Source of the DNA: Candidatus Eiseniibacteriota bacterium
Lineage (GTDB): Bacteria; Eisenbacteria; RBG-16-71-46; CAIMUX01
DNA length: 64,000 bases
Reading direction: 5' to 3'
NCBI GenBank assembly: GCA_020633975.1
Contig: JACKCR010000008.1
Coordinates: 62,001 to 126,000 of the forward strand
Numbering within the stretch: position 1 is the first letter of the stretch; each line of letters opens with the position of its first letter. The position numbers and the translations under genes are program-made. Below are positions 36,285 to 43,686 of the stretch, in pieces. The notes beneath the pieces were generated by a model, which worked only from the letters and a program-made list of their open reading frames with translations, ran no database searches and was not told the origin of the DNA.

Positions 36285-36767
36285 TCACTCTGCCTCCCCG
36301 TTCGAATGCCCTTCGAGTCCGCGTAAGCGCCCCGAAGGACCGGGCGTGCTTTCCTCTCCAACCTCCGAGACGACTCGTCCGCTCGGGTCGAAGCGGATCA
36401 GAGTGATGCCGCCCCAAGCGCGATCTCCTCCACCCGATTCGTCACTGGATTCGGGTGGCGTTGCCATCCGCGCCGCAAAGCTCCAGACGAGTACGACCTT
36501 GTCACCCTCTGCGACAGAGTCGTGGAACTCGATCCTCGGATCAGCCCATCTTCCTGCGAACCGGACTACGAACGCCTTCGCGGCCTCGCGGCCTCGGATT
36601 GCTGGAACGCCAAGCACCTCCTGAAACAGCGGGTAGCTGATGACGACGTCCGGTGCTGCCAGATCATCCAATGCCTCCGGGTCACCACCGTAGACCGCTC
36701 GGAGGTATCGCTGCGCGCGGGTCACACGATCCAAAGTCACCTCACCATTGAAAAGGCCGCTCGGCAT
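36285..36767 (-). CDS. SnoaL-like/NTF2-fold protein
   Basis: 160 residues. VTRAQRYLRAVYGGDPEALD and DLAAPDVVISYPLFQEVLGV open a SnoaL-type domain. GREAAKAFVVRFAGRWADPR and EGDKVVLVWSFAARMATPPE complete the cone. A Ser/Gly-rich loop and a charged tail follow. Enzyme or binding role unknown. Its ATG directly abuts the stop of the gene at 36768, so they form one transcription unit. Confidence 0.75.
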   Translation of the reverse strand: MPSGLFNGEVTLDRVTRAQRYLRAVYGGDPEALDDLAAPDVVISYPLFQEVLGVPAIRGREAAKAFVVRFAGRWADPRIEFHDSVAEGDKVVLVWSFAARMATPPESSDESGGGDRAWGGITLIRFDPSGRVVSEVGEESTPGPSGRLRGLEGHSNGEAE

Positions 36768-37286
36768 CTAGCGCCCCTGAGCCGGACCGCTGTTCTGGTA
36801 TCGCGGAACCGGGTCTCCACACAGAGCCTTCGCCAACTCCCATCCGATGCCGGATGACGGTCCGTAGAGAAACAGTGCCGCAGCCAGAGCAGCTTCCTCC
36901 TCGGCCCCCGCCGGGACGAGCCGTGCCTCTGGCCGCCGGAAGTGTTCCGCACCTAGGTACAGCCGTTCTGGCGCCGCCTCGTCGCTCATCCACGCGGAGT
37001 ACGAGAACCGCAGTGTCTCCCCACGCGCATCGACGAAACGGCCTCCAACGGATCCACCGTCCCAGTAGCGATCGATCTCATCCAATCGCAACGGCGGCTC
37101 GAGGTCGAGCAGCTGCCCGATCCGCGCCGCCGTTCCTGCGCTGTCCTCTCGGGCCACCGTCTCCAAGTCTCCAAGGTCGCGCACGGGAAGCTGGGCAGGA
37201 GGATGGGAGTCTCTACCGCATCCAGCAAGACCGAGGGTCACCGCCAGAAGACTGAGTATCCCCTGTCGTGTCGAGTTCATTCTCAT
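36768..37286 (-). CDS. Lipoprotein of unknown function
   Basis: About 172 residues. Signal and lipobox: ILSLLAVTLGLAGC. The mature part has PPLRLDEIDRYWDGGSVGGR, suggesting a compact domain in which a conserved Trp/Asp-rich segment is followed by GRFVDARGETLRFSYSAW. No family is recognised. The start overlaps the upstream gene stop by 4 nt (ATGA), which picks the ATG at 37286 over two others nearby. Confidence 0.65.
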   Translation of the reverse strand: MRMNSTRQGILSLLAVTLGLAGCGRDSHPPAQLPVRDLGDLETVAREDSAGTAARIGQLLDLEPPLRLDEIDRYWDGGSVGGRFVDARGETLRFSYSAWMSDEAAPERLYLGAEHFRRPEARLVPAGAEEEAALAAALFLYGPSSGIGWELAKALCGDPVPRYQNSGPAQGR

Positions 37287-37807
37287 TCGACGCCACTCTT
37301 CGGCCACACCCATGAGGCCAACACCATCGATCCCACGCAGACCAACACGTAGACACCCATCGCGCCAACGAAGCTGCGAGTCCGTCCCTCTCGAGGGCCA
37401 GACCGGGCCATCCGATTCGAGGAACCCTCTACGACGAGCCGGTCACCCCGTGAAACCGCCAGGGCATACTCGCCATCTCGTGGCTCTCCGACGCGCTGCA
37501 CGACCTCGTCTGGATACCAGTCTGTGTAGAAAGCCACCGCGCCGTTCGGCGGTTTGGGGCTTGGTTGACGACTGCGCCAACTGGAGAACTCTGAAGCGTC
37601 TGGAAGTGCGCCATGCTCTTCGTGCCAGTCATTCACGAACTCGTGAGCTGCGTCGAGGTGGGATTGGATCTCCATCGAAACGCGTTCGGCCTTTCGATCG
37701 GCTTGGTAGAGCAACGACGCGGTGGCAGCGAGGAGCAGAGCGCTCACGGCCATCGTGAGAAGCGCAATGGAGAGTACTCGCCGTCCGATCCTGGTCGCTT
37801 TGCTCAC
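37283..37807 (-). CDS. Two-helix membrane protein of unknown function
   Basis: 174 residues with a membrane helix at each end: VLSIALLTMAVSALLLAATA and GVYVLVCVGSMVLASWVW. Between them is a soluble region of about 110 residues (EFVNDWHEEHGALPDASEFS, then VAFYTDWYPDEVVQRVGEPR). The HGALP...FSSW layout recalls pseudopilin-like periplasmic domains but is not diagnostic. It is translationally coupled to the lipoprotein downstream. Confidence 0.62.
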   Translation of the reverse strand: MSKATRIGRRVLSIALLTMAVSALLLAATASLLYQADRKAERVSMEIQSHLDAAHEFVNDWHEEHGALPDASEFSSWRSRQPSPKPPNGAVAFYTDWYPDEVVQRVGEPRDGEYALAVSRGDRLVVEGSSNRMARSGPREGRTRSFVGAMGVYVLVCVGSMVLASWVWPKSGVE

Positions 37808-37816
37808 GACACCTTC

Positions 37817-38116
37817 TCAGGGCTCCGCTCTATCCCCTTCCGAGCGATCGGGGGATCTGTCTTGGCCGGACTCCTCGGCCACCTTCTTGTGGTACTCCGC
37901 CAGGATGAGTTCCGTCAGGTGCTCGTGCACCTTTCTCGAAGGATCCTCGAAGGTCGAACTGGCCGTATCCGGAAACTTCACTCGAAGATCGCCGTCCGGG
38001 CCGATGACCTCGATCCCTCGGACCAGGAACACGCCATCCATCTGGATGGATACGGTGGCCTTGACCTTCGGATCGGACTCGAGAATCACGTTGACCTTTG
38101 TCACGTTGGCTAGCAT
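37817..38116 (-). CDS. SpoVG-like nucleic-acid-binding protein
   Basis: 99 residues. The pattern VNVILESDPKVKATVSIQMD, GVFLVRGIEVIGPDGDLRVK, FPD and VHEHLTELILAEYHK follows SpoVG of Firmicutes (ASITLDxxFVVxxIRVI...VAMPS...LNEYH) along its length, with an acidic tail added. SpoVG proteins bind RNA or DNA and act as site-specific regulators. Its presence in a minus-strand array of unrelated genes outside Firmicutes is unusual. Medium certainty, since the match rests on pattern rather than alignment. Confidence 0.6.
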   Translation of the reverse strand: MLANVTKVNVILESDPKVKATVSIQMDGVFLVRGIEVIGPDGDLRVKFPDTASSTFEDPSRKVHEHLTELILAEYHKKVAEESGQDRSPDRSEGDRAEP

Positions 38117-38184
38117 GTGCCTACTAGTCTCCTCCGTGTCCCATGTACTCGTCGTCCACGAGAATGCCGTCGACGGCCCACTGC

Positions 38185-38751
38185 TCAGTTCTCCAGGTGC
38201 TCTTTCAGCTTCCGAAAGAGACCCTCATTGGCAGGGATGAAGAACCCCATGAGTTCGTCGTATGCCGGCACGTCACGGTATCCAACTCCGAATGACTGAA
38301 TGCGCGTCCTCGATTCGTCCTGGGACTCGAAGAGGATGACGTTCATCAACCGGCCTTCGTCTTCTTTCATCACCTCTGGCCAGCGCTCCGAGATCTCGGC
38401 ACGAAGCGTCAGAACCCGCTCGGGAACATAGTTCACGATATGGAGCGTGTTGGTGCCGGGATCGCCGATCTTCGCGTCCGCACCGTAGTGAGTCTTGATG
38501 GTTCCTCCCGCGCGCAAGTCGACTTCGGCCAGCGGCGCTGCCCAGGCCATCCAGCCATCACTCGTCGTATAGGCGTTCCACACCTCGGCGATCGGAGCGT
38601 CGACGTCGACTTCCTGCACCAGGATCAGCTCTTGCGCATCGGTCTTCACGACTTGGCTCGTGATATCGGCGTCGACGTCCTCCGTTAGCGCCGTGCCAGC
38701 GCTGAGAAAGAGTCCGAGGATGAGTACGACTGCCTGGTTCCTTGCCCTCAT
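38185..38751 (-). CDS. Exported SRPBCC/AHSA1-fold protein
   Basis: About 188 residues from ATG 38751, which has GAGGAG 6 nt upstream. Signal peptide VLILGLFLSAGTALTE. The mature domain is AHSA1-like: VDVDAPIAEVWNAYTTSDGW, MAWAAPLAEVDLRAGGTIKT, then IVNYVPERVLTLRAEISERW. This fold binds hydrophobic ligands in a deep cavity. Export of an SRPBCC domain is less common but known. No functional link to neighbours is visible. Confidence 0.8.
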   Translation of the reverse strand: MRARNQAVVLILGLFLSAGTALTEDVDADITSQVVKTDAQELILVQEVDVDAPIAEVWNAYTTSDGWMAWAAPLAEVDLRAGGTIKTHYGADAKIGDPGTNTLHIVNYVPERVLTLRAEISERWPEVMKEDEGRLMNVILFESQDESRTRIQSFGVGYRDVPAYDELMGFFIPANEGLFRKLKEHLEN

Positions 38752-38824
38752 GAGTTCTCCTCGCCGAGATCGGCAATGTTCTGTCGGTCCTGTGCAGTGG
38801 AGTCCATCCGGCGAGTCCACGGGG

Positions 38825-39361
38825 TCAGCTCACGACACTGTAGCAGAGGACATCTCTGGGAGCGGCGCTGACGTTCGGGTGCACTATCCATCGACGCAAC
38901 GTTCCTTCGAGCTCGAATCCGGCCTTCTCCAGTACACGCGCCGATCCGGGGTTCTCGCAATCGCACACGGCCCAGACTCGGAACACATCTGGCTGATCGA
39001 TGAGCCAAGACGTGAGGGACCGAACCGCCTCGGTCATCAAGCCCTTTCCCCAGTACGCACGGTTGAGGACGTAGCCGATCGCGACCTTGTCGTCAGCCGG
39101 GTGAGCCGCGATGCACCCGATGATGCGCCCCTCTGGCTTCCGTTCGATGATCCAGGTGAAGTCGGCCCGCTCGTCCCACTCCGCTTCGCACCGTCTCGCG
39201 AACGCGACGGCTTCGGCGACGGAGGTGTGCGGCCGGAAGATCAGGTACTTCGTCGTCTCTGGATCTCGGGCCCACTCGGTGTAGACCGCTTCTGCATCTG
39301 TGAGTCGCAGGCGACGAAGCCGAAGTCTCTCCGTCTCGAACTCCTCAGGAGGTGCAATCAC
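38825..39361 (-). CDS. GNAT-family N-acetyltransferase (RimJ/RimL-like)
   Basis: About 178 residues from GTG 39361, with GAGGGG 3 nt upstream. ETERLRLRRLRLTDAEAVYT starts the domain. The acetyl-CoA motif is IGYVLNRAYWGKGLMTEAVR, and NPGSARVLEKAGFELEGTLR is the family C-terminal motif. The acceptor is unknown. It is a second RimJ-like gene beside the one at 32840, but the two are not close copies. Confidence 0.87.
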   Translation of the reverse strand: MIAPPEEFETERLRLRRLRLTDAEAVYTEWARDPETTKYLIFRPHTSVAEAVAFARRCEAEWDERADFTWIIERKPEGRIIGCIAAHPADDKVAIGYVLNRAYWGKGLMTEAVRSLTSWLIDQPDVFRVWAVCDCENPGSARVLEKAGFELEGTLRRWIVHPNVSAAPRDVLCYSVVS

Positions 39362-39434
39362 GTTCCCCTCTTCCTTCCCTTTGGGACTCCCAAAATGGAC
39401 TCCACTGCCGACTCCGACGGGTGGGCGCCGCTTG

Positions 39435-39845
39435 TCACCGCATGCCTGCTCTGCCCAAGGCGGAGTTCGCGTAGAGAATGGTGAGCGCCAGCGCCACGTC
39501 CACAGCCCCACCGATCGCCGTCCCTACCGCCGTGCCGGTATGCCCGCCGCCCGTCTCTAGGGTTACGATCTCGCCCCGCGCCACCGTGTCGGACTGGGCG
39601 GATTGGAATCCAGTGCCGTCGCGTCCAACGACGATGTACTCCTCCGACACCAGGGAAATCGTCCCTTCGTGTCGGACTCCATCTGCGTCTGTGCAGGTCA
39701 CCCATTCACCCAAGACGCCGTCCACGTTCGCAGCGTCGACCAGGACACGATCAGAGTCGAAGCCGGAACCGATGGCACCGCCGACCACAGTACAGCCAGT
39801 AGTCGACGAGCCGACGACGAGACAAACGGCCAGGGCCGCACACAT
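39435..39845 (-). CDS. Lipoprotein of the CxxxGxxxG small-barrel family
   Basis: About 136 residues from ATG 39845. Signal ALAVCLVVGSSTTGC, then TVVGGAIGSGFDSDRV, a Gly-rich start shared with the proteins at 39886 and 47543. The core WVTCTDADGVRHEGTISLVS and EEYIVVGRDGTGF looks like an Sm/SH3-type barrel. A hydrophobic C-terminal hairpin (GTAIGGAVDVALALTILYAN) follows. Envelope protein of unknown role, one of at least five relatives in this window. Confidence 0.65.
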   Translation of the reverse strand: MCAALAVCLVVGSSTTGCTVVGGAIGSGFDSDRVLVDAANVDGVLGEWVTCTDADGVRHEGTISLVSEEYIVVGRDGTGFQSAQSDTVARGEIVTLETGGGHTGTAVGTAIGGAVDVALALTILYANSALGRAGMR

Positions 39846-39885
39846 CCCTATCCCGTTTCGCAACGAATGACTCTCCCCAACGTCG

Positions 39886-40353
39886 TCAATCACCGATGCC
39901 GTGCAGCCCCCCGACGATCACCCCAAGAATGACCGCGTCGACCACGGCCCCGGCAAAGGTGAGGCCATCGCGGTATCGCCCAGGCTCTCCACGAATCTCC
40001 AAGGACGCAACTCGATCCGCGCGGACGGAGTCTCGTTCTGCTACGGATGTGAACACGGAGCCATGTGCGTCACGGTCGACCAAGAGCCACCTAGCGCCAT
40101 CGGCCGCCGTAACCACCTCGCACTTCCCCTCGAGCTGCCGTCCGTCGTCCGTCGTGAGCTGGACCGATGGTCTGCTGTTCTCATCTCCGATCGGACCGCG
40201 CGGATCCACGGACTCGGAGGATGCTCGGTCTATCGCCGAGCCGATGGCCATCCCTCCCACGGTGCAACCCATGGAAACCGCTGTCAGTACAACTGCGGCC
40301 GAACCCATCAGGATCCCGTAGTGGAAAGAGCGCAATCCTGCCGCCATCCTCAT
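39886..40353 (-). CDS. Lipoprotein of the CxxxGxxxG small-barrel family
   Basis: 155 residues. Lipobox VSMGC, then TVGGMAIGSAIDRAS, close in layout to the neighbour at 39435. The barrel region is SVQLTTDDGRQLEGKCEVVT and WLLVDRDAHGSVF; the C-terminal hydrophobic part is TFAGAVVDAVILGVIVGG. The two genes are adjacent paralogues, so a tandem duplication or two related cassettes side by side. A second ATG two codons later is possible. Confidence 0.65.
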   Translation of the reverse strand: MRMAAGLRSFHYGILMGSAAVVLTAVSMGCTVGGMAIGSAIDRASSESVDPRGPIGDENSRPSVQLTTDDGRQLEGKCEVVTAADGARWLLVDRDAHGSVFTSVAERDSVRADRVASLEIRGEPGRYRDGLTFAGAVVDAVILGVIVGGLHGIGD

Positions 40354-40354
40354 A

Positions 40355-40370
40355 GCCTAGCTCCCCAGGG
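40355..40370 (-). repeat. attC remnant (one end only)
   Basis: GCCTAGCTCCCCAGGG immediately upstream of a lipoprotein gene matches the left end of attC sites (GCCTAACTCCCCAGGG) with one change in the core. The other end is not recognisable. It is the leftmost clear trace of the array. Confidence 0.4.
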
Positions 40371-40465
40371 TCCCGTCCCCTTCGTATCTCCGGTCCGGAT
40401 TGTGGGACCTCGTGCCGACCTGCTCCAGCCCTTCGATATCGAACCACCCCAACAGACACATCGGC

Positions 40466-41179
40466 TCACCCCACGGACGCGACTTGCATTCGGCCCTGAT
40501 TGAGAAAGCAGGCCTTGTCGAAGAGCGTGAGATCCAGAGGGTTTGGCATGCGTACGTCGGACAGGTCCGGATACGGCTTCCCTGCGAGATCATAGTGACG
40601 ATCGACCTGAGAGAGACAGACGATGATGAGCCTTCGGTCCTCGGCGAATCGCTTCAGGATCGCGACTTGCTCGGCAAGGGCCGGACTCTCACGCCTCTGG
40701 TCCAGGAGCTGAAGATAGTCGATCACGACGAGTGTGTTCGGTGGCGCGGACGTCAACTGGGAGACGATGTAGCCTGCGTCGATCCGATCCGATGCGTCGA
40801 CGACCAACTCGTCACCGAACTCGTCCCACTCTCTATCGAAACTACGAAGGCGCCGCGCCACATCCGCGACTGTGAGCTCCAACGTGAAGAACGCGGCACG
40901 CTGCCCCCGCGAGAGAGCTTCGATGATCAGCCCGATGCCGAGGAGCGTCTTTCCCTGACCGGGCCGACCCGCAAGGAGTACGAGGCTTCCTGGGTTCAGT
41001 TGAGTGAACAGTACGGAACTCGGGTCGTCCTCACGGCACCGGGCGGCGAGATGGCTCCAGACGCGAAACCCTTCGCGATTCGCGATCCGATCCAGAGCGA
41101 GGTGGAGCGGGATCCGTTCGGAGCGGGCCAGGGCTTTGGCCTGCTGCTTCAAGATGTAGATCGGCGCAGACAGTCTCAT
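40466..41179 (-). CDS. DnaB-like RecA-fold ATPase / helicase domain protein
   Basis: 237 residues. Walker A is LLAGRPGQGKTLLG and Walker B is TLVVIDYLQLLDQR, with the DnaB-type FFTLELTVADVARRL between them and VCLSQVDRHYDLAGKPYPDL afterwards. A short N-terminal helical part (SAPIYILKQQAKALARSERI) replaces the DnaB N-domain, so it is a stand-alone C-terminal helicase domain. Proteins of this form are seen as accessory helicase-like ATPases. It probably binds DNA, but hexamer formation is unproven. Confidence 0.78.
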   Translation of the reverse strand: MRLSAPIYILKQQAKALARSERIPLHLALDRIANREGFRVWSHLAARCREDDPSSVLFTQLNPGSLVLLAGRPGQGKTLLGIGLIIEALSRGQRAAFFTLELTVADVARRLRSFDREWDEFGDELVVDASDRIDAGYIVSQLTSAPPNTLVVIDYLQLLDQRRESPALAEQVAILKRFAEDRRLIIVCLSQVDRHYDLAGKPYPDLSDVRMPNPLDLTLFDKACFLNQGRMQVASVG

Positions 41180-41403
41180 TGCAAACCTCCGATTCCGAGC
41201 CGTTGACGCAGTCCCTCCGTATGCGATCGGCCGAATCCAAGGTTTGGATCGATTGACGAGCCCTGCACGTCGAGTACTTCCCCAGCGGAGGGAGGTGGCA
41301 CGGGCTTGGTGCCACCTTCAGTATGTAGCAGAGGAGGTCGGAAGAAAACCACGACTTCACTCGACGCCCGTTCGGCGTCGTACCAGGCTCGTGGCCTTCT
41401 CAC
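41176..41403 (-). CDS. Doubtful small ORF before the helicase gene
   Basis: 75 codons from a GTG. The start MRRPRAWYDAERASSEVVVF looks protein-like; the rest is Pro/Gly-rich. Its stop overlaps the helicase ATG (ATGA), the usual sign of coupling. No Shine-Dalgarno and no family. If it is not a gene, 41180-41445 is empty. Confidence 0.3.
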   Translation of the reverse strand: MRRPRAWYDAERASSEVVVFFRPPLLHTEGGTKPVPPPSAGEVLDVQGSSIDPNLGFGRSHTEGLRQRLGIGGLQ

Positions 41404-41445
41404 TTCGACTCGCGGTCGATGTACGCACCCACAGCATCACCAGGG

Positions 41446-41727
41446 TCAGACAGCGCCAAGCCAGCCCCGCGAGTAGTGCTCCCAGAGGTGTTCGTAGCTC
41501 GAGTACCCGTGAAAGTCGAAAGCCCGATCCCCTCGTCTGAGAAGGATGTGGTTCCCTGGATGGCCAGACGTCGGGCGAACCCAGAGCGCTCGAAACTCCG
41601 ATCCCTCGAAAGTGGAGAGGTGGACGCCCGCCAAGATGTGGCAGGCGCCGTGGCCAAAGAAGATCCGATCGGGAAGCGCCCAACGTCTTTCCGGATCCTC
41701 TTTGATTCCAGGGCGCAGGAAGTACAT
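41446..41727 (-). CDS. Hypothetical protein, possibly truncated
   Basis: 93 residues from ATG 41727: MYFLRPGIKEDPERRWALPD, RIFFGHGACHILAGVHLSTF, NHILLRRGDRAFDFHGYSSY. The segment is Trp/His-rich and compact, with GHGACHILAGV the most motif-like part. It recalls a bacterial hypothetical family whose members usually run to about 130 residues, so the end at WLGAV may be a truncation. No domain name can be assigned. Confidence 0.55.
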   Translation of the reverse strand: MYFLRPGIKEDPERRWALPDRIFFGHGACHILAGVHLSTFEGSEFRALWVRPTSGHPGNHILLRRGDRAFDFHGYSSYEHLWEHYSRGWLGAV

Positions 41728-41767
41728 TGTTTCGCCCAACTCCTTGGATCTCTGCTGTGGCCTGCTG

Positions 41768-42118
41768 TCAGGCCTGGTCGAGAGCCGTTGGATGCTTCGG
41801 CTGATAGAGCCCGACCGAACCGCCTCCGGGGAGTCGGACCTTGGTGATGGAGCCCCACCGTGCTTCCTGAACTTCGGAACACTCCACGCTCTTGGCAGCG
41901 AGAGACAGCATCTCTGCCTGCAAGTCCTCGCACATGAAGTAGAGTTCGTGAACATCATTGTCATCGGAGGGGTGGAATGCGGCCTCCGCGGGCGGCAGTG
42001 CAAAGATCAGCCAGCCGTGTCCCGCATCAACCGACCTGAGACCCATCACATCTGCCAGGAATGCTCTGTCCGCTTCAGCGTCCTTGCTGTAGAGGACTAC
42101 GTGCACACCGAAAATCAT
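41768..42118 (-). CDS. VOC-superfamily (glyoxalase/bleomycin-resistance fold) protein
   Basis: About 116 residues from ATG 42118. It shows the betaalphabetabetabeta halves: IFGVHVVLYSKDAEADRAFL with FLADVMGLRSVDAGHGWLIF, then DVHELYFMCEDLQAEMLSLA and ARWGSITKVRLPGGGSVGLY. Metal ligands would be the His of GVHVV and the Glu of VHELYF. It could be a small-molecule lyase, dioxygenase or binding protein. It lies just downstream of the selenoprotein methyltransferase gene. Confidence 0.8.
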   Translation of the reverse strand: MIFGVHVVLYSKDAEADRAFLADVMGLRSVDAGHGWLIFALPPAEAAFHPSDDNDVHELYFMCEDLQAEMLSLAAKSVECSEVQEARWGSITKVRLPGGGSVGLYQPKHPTALDQA

Positions 42119-42173
42119 CTGCTTACACCTCCCAGAATCACCACTCGCGGTTTCCTGCAAAGAACCAAGCCGA

Positions 42174-42941
42174 TCAAGGATGCGGCGATTTCAAGTCCCC
42201 CAGTTTCCGCGCGCGAAACGTCGCCCCCTTCGTGAACTTCGATGTCGACATGCCAGTCCAAGCCACGCGCTCGACGTCGGCAAACCCGACTCTCTCCAGT
42301 GTTTCGATCAGATCCCGCACGGGGATCGCGCCACCAATTCAGTTCGACCACGCTTCGAGGCTGCCCACGATCTCGCGTGGCAGGTCTTCGTCCAGAACGA
42401 TGTCCGCGAACTGCAGTCTGCCGCCTGGCTTCAGGACGCGGAACACTTCGGCGAAAGATCGAGGCTTGTTCGGGAAGAGGTTGAAGACGCCGTTCGAGAT
42501 GACGACGTCGACGGTGGCACTCTCGTGTGGGAGCGCCTCGCACGTCGCTTGCCGCACCTCCGCGTTCCGCACGCCGGCACGCTCGAGGTTCTGCTTCGCG
42601 ACCGAGACCATCTCAGGCGTCAGATCGACACCAAGCGCCAGCCCGTGCTCACCCAGGATGCGGCTGGCGACATAGAGATCAAAGCCGGCTCCACATCCTA
42701 CGTCCAAGACCACTTCGCCCTTGCGAAGGTGGCCTAGCGACAAGGGATTGCCGACTCCACAGAACGAAGTCATCAGTTCTGGCGGCGCCTTTGCAATCGT
42801 CTGCTCCTCATAGCCGAGGGCCCGTGCGCCCTCTCGTCCCGTGGCATACTGGAAGAGGCCTTCCGCGGACTCCGCGACCCTCGCGTACTTCTCGCGCACC
42901 GCGTCCTGAATCTGCTGCCCGTCCATCTCTCCTGTCACCAT
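42174..42941 (-). CDS. ArsM-like SAM methyltransferase, probable selenoprotein (UGA at 42339-42341)
   Basis: 255 residues when UGA is read as Sec201; otherwise it stops after 200. The N-terminus is DAVREKYARVAESAEGLFQY, followed by motif I VVLDVGCGAGFDLYVASRIL and ALGVDLTPEMVSVAKQNLER. FNLFPNKPRSFAEVFRVLKP and GGRLQFADIVLDEDLPRE are as in ArsM-type arsenite methyltransferases. Then comes SLEAWSN-U-IGGAIP, where ArsM enzymes have a conserved substrate-binding Cys (motif like GECLGGAL). The reading continues with DLIETLERVGFADVERV, the expected C-terminus, to a TGA at 42174. GGGAGG precedes the ATG. A hairpin follows the UGA. Confidence 0.8.
42311..42327 (-). promoter_or_regulatory. Candidate bacterial SECIS hairpin
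   Basis: On the coding strand, 11 nt after the UGA, GATCCC-CGTGC-GGGATC forms a perfect 6-bp stem with a 5-nt loop containing GU. Distance and loop content fit bacterial SECIS elements, which sit within the coding sequence just after the Sec codon and are bound by SelB. Confidence 0.55.
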
Positions 42942-42988
42942 GGACCTCCCTAGGTGTCGTCCAGCCAAGTCCGCGAGGGCGCCACACG

Positions 42989-43621
42989 TCAGATGTCGTT
43001 GCCTCTTGGCCAAACCAGGCCGACACCCAACCGTAGAGTACGGTTCCGAAGGGTCGAGACCGAGATTCCGAAGGCATTTCGAAGCCCCCACGCCCCCTCC
43101 AGTTCGATGAACATCGGAACTGGCGACGTGGGGATGTCGAGCCCTCCTCCTGCCAAGAGGGATAAGTCGGGGTTCTCGGCGTTCCAGCCGTTCTCTCGTC
43201 CCCCGATGATGAAATCGGTGCGCGTCAATAGGTCCAAGCAGACACCGACCTTGAGGAAGGGAGATGAGCCCGGCCTTTGCAGACGCACTCGGAGTGGAAC
43301 ACCTACGTAGTGAAAGGTCCACTCCACGCTCTGCGCATCGAGAGACCCACTTAGCGGGGCGTAGGACGCCTCCCCTCCGGTTCCTCCGTACTGAATGCCC
43401 GTCTCGAAACCCAGACTCTCGTCCCCACGCAGAACGATCTGGATGCCGCCGTACCTGCTCGTGATTTCGCCGTTGTTCGTAGTTCCACCGGTCGTGCCGG
43501 CGTCGTAGTCGGAGAAACCCAACGCGACGCCTCCAGCGAGTCGCAGCTCCGTCGCGGCGCTGACCGTCGCGAAGCCCGAGACCAGAAACGTCACCACGAG
43601 AATGCCGATGTTGATTGACAA
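42989..43621 (-). CDS. Outer-membrane beta-barrel protein, porin-like
   Basis: About 211 residues from TTG 43621 (GGAGAG 4 nt upstream); a GTG at 43690 overlapping the previous stop is the alternative. Signal: INIGILVVTFLVSGFATVSA. The mature part alternates hydrophobic and polar residues (ATELRLAGGVALGFSDYDAG, VEWTFHYVGVPLRVRLQ) and ends RTLRLGVGLVWPRGNDI, as in 8-10 stranded barrels of the OmpW/PF13568 type. A related barrel gene lies at 46410. Confidence 0.68.
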   Translation of the reverse strand: MSINIGILVVTFLVSGFATVSAATELRLAGGVALGFSDYDAGTTGGTTNNGEITSRYGGIQIVLRGDESLGFETGIQYGGTGGEASYAPLSGSLDAQSVEWTFHYVGVPLRVRLQRPGSSPFLKVGVCLDLLTRTDFIIGGRENGWNAENPDLSLLAGGGLDIPTSPVPMFIELEGAWGLRNAFGISVSTLRNRTLRLGVGLVWPRGNDI

Positions 43622-43686
43622 CCAACTCTCCAAACACTGCTGCCGCAGTTCCCTGCCACGCCCACAAGGGATGGTGTCTCGATGGC

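Noticed and set aside
42339-42341. UGA at 42339 as a normal stop or a simple nonsense mutation
   Set aside because: The downstream frame keeps the full family C-terminus and the codon replaces a functional Cys, with a hairpin in the right place. A mutation cannot be excluded but is the weaker reading.
42942-43667. N-terminal 242 codons of the ORF that contains the methyltransferase
   Set aside because: They run out of frame through the beta-barrel gene; the methyltransferase has its own ATG at 42941 with a strong ribosome-binding site.
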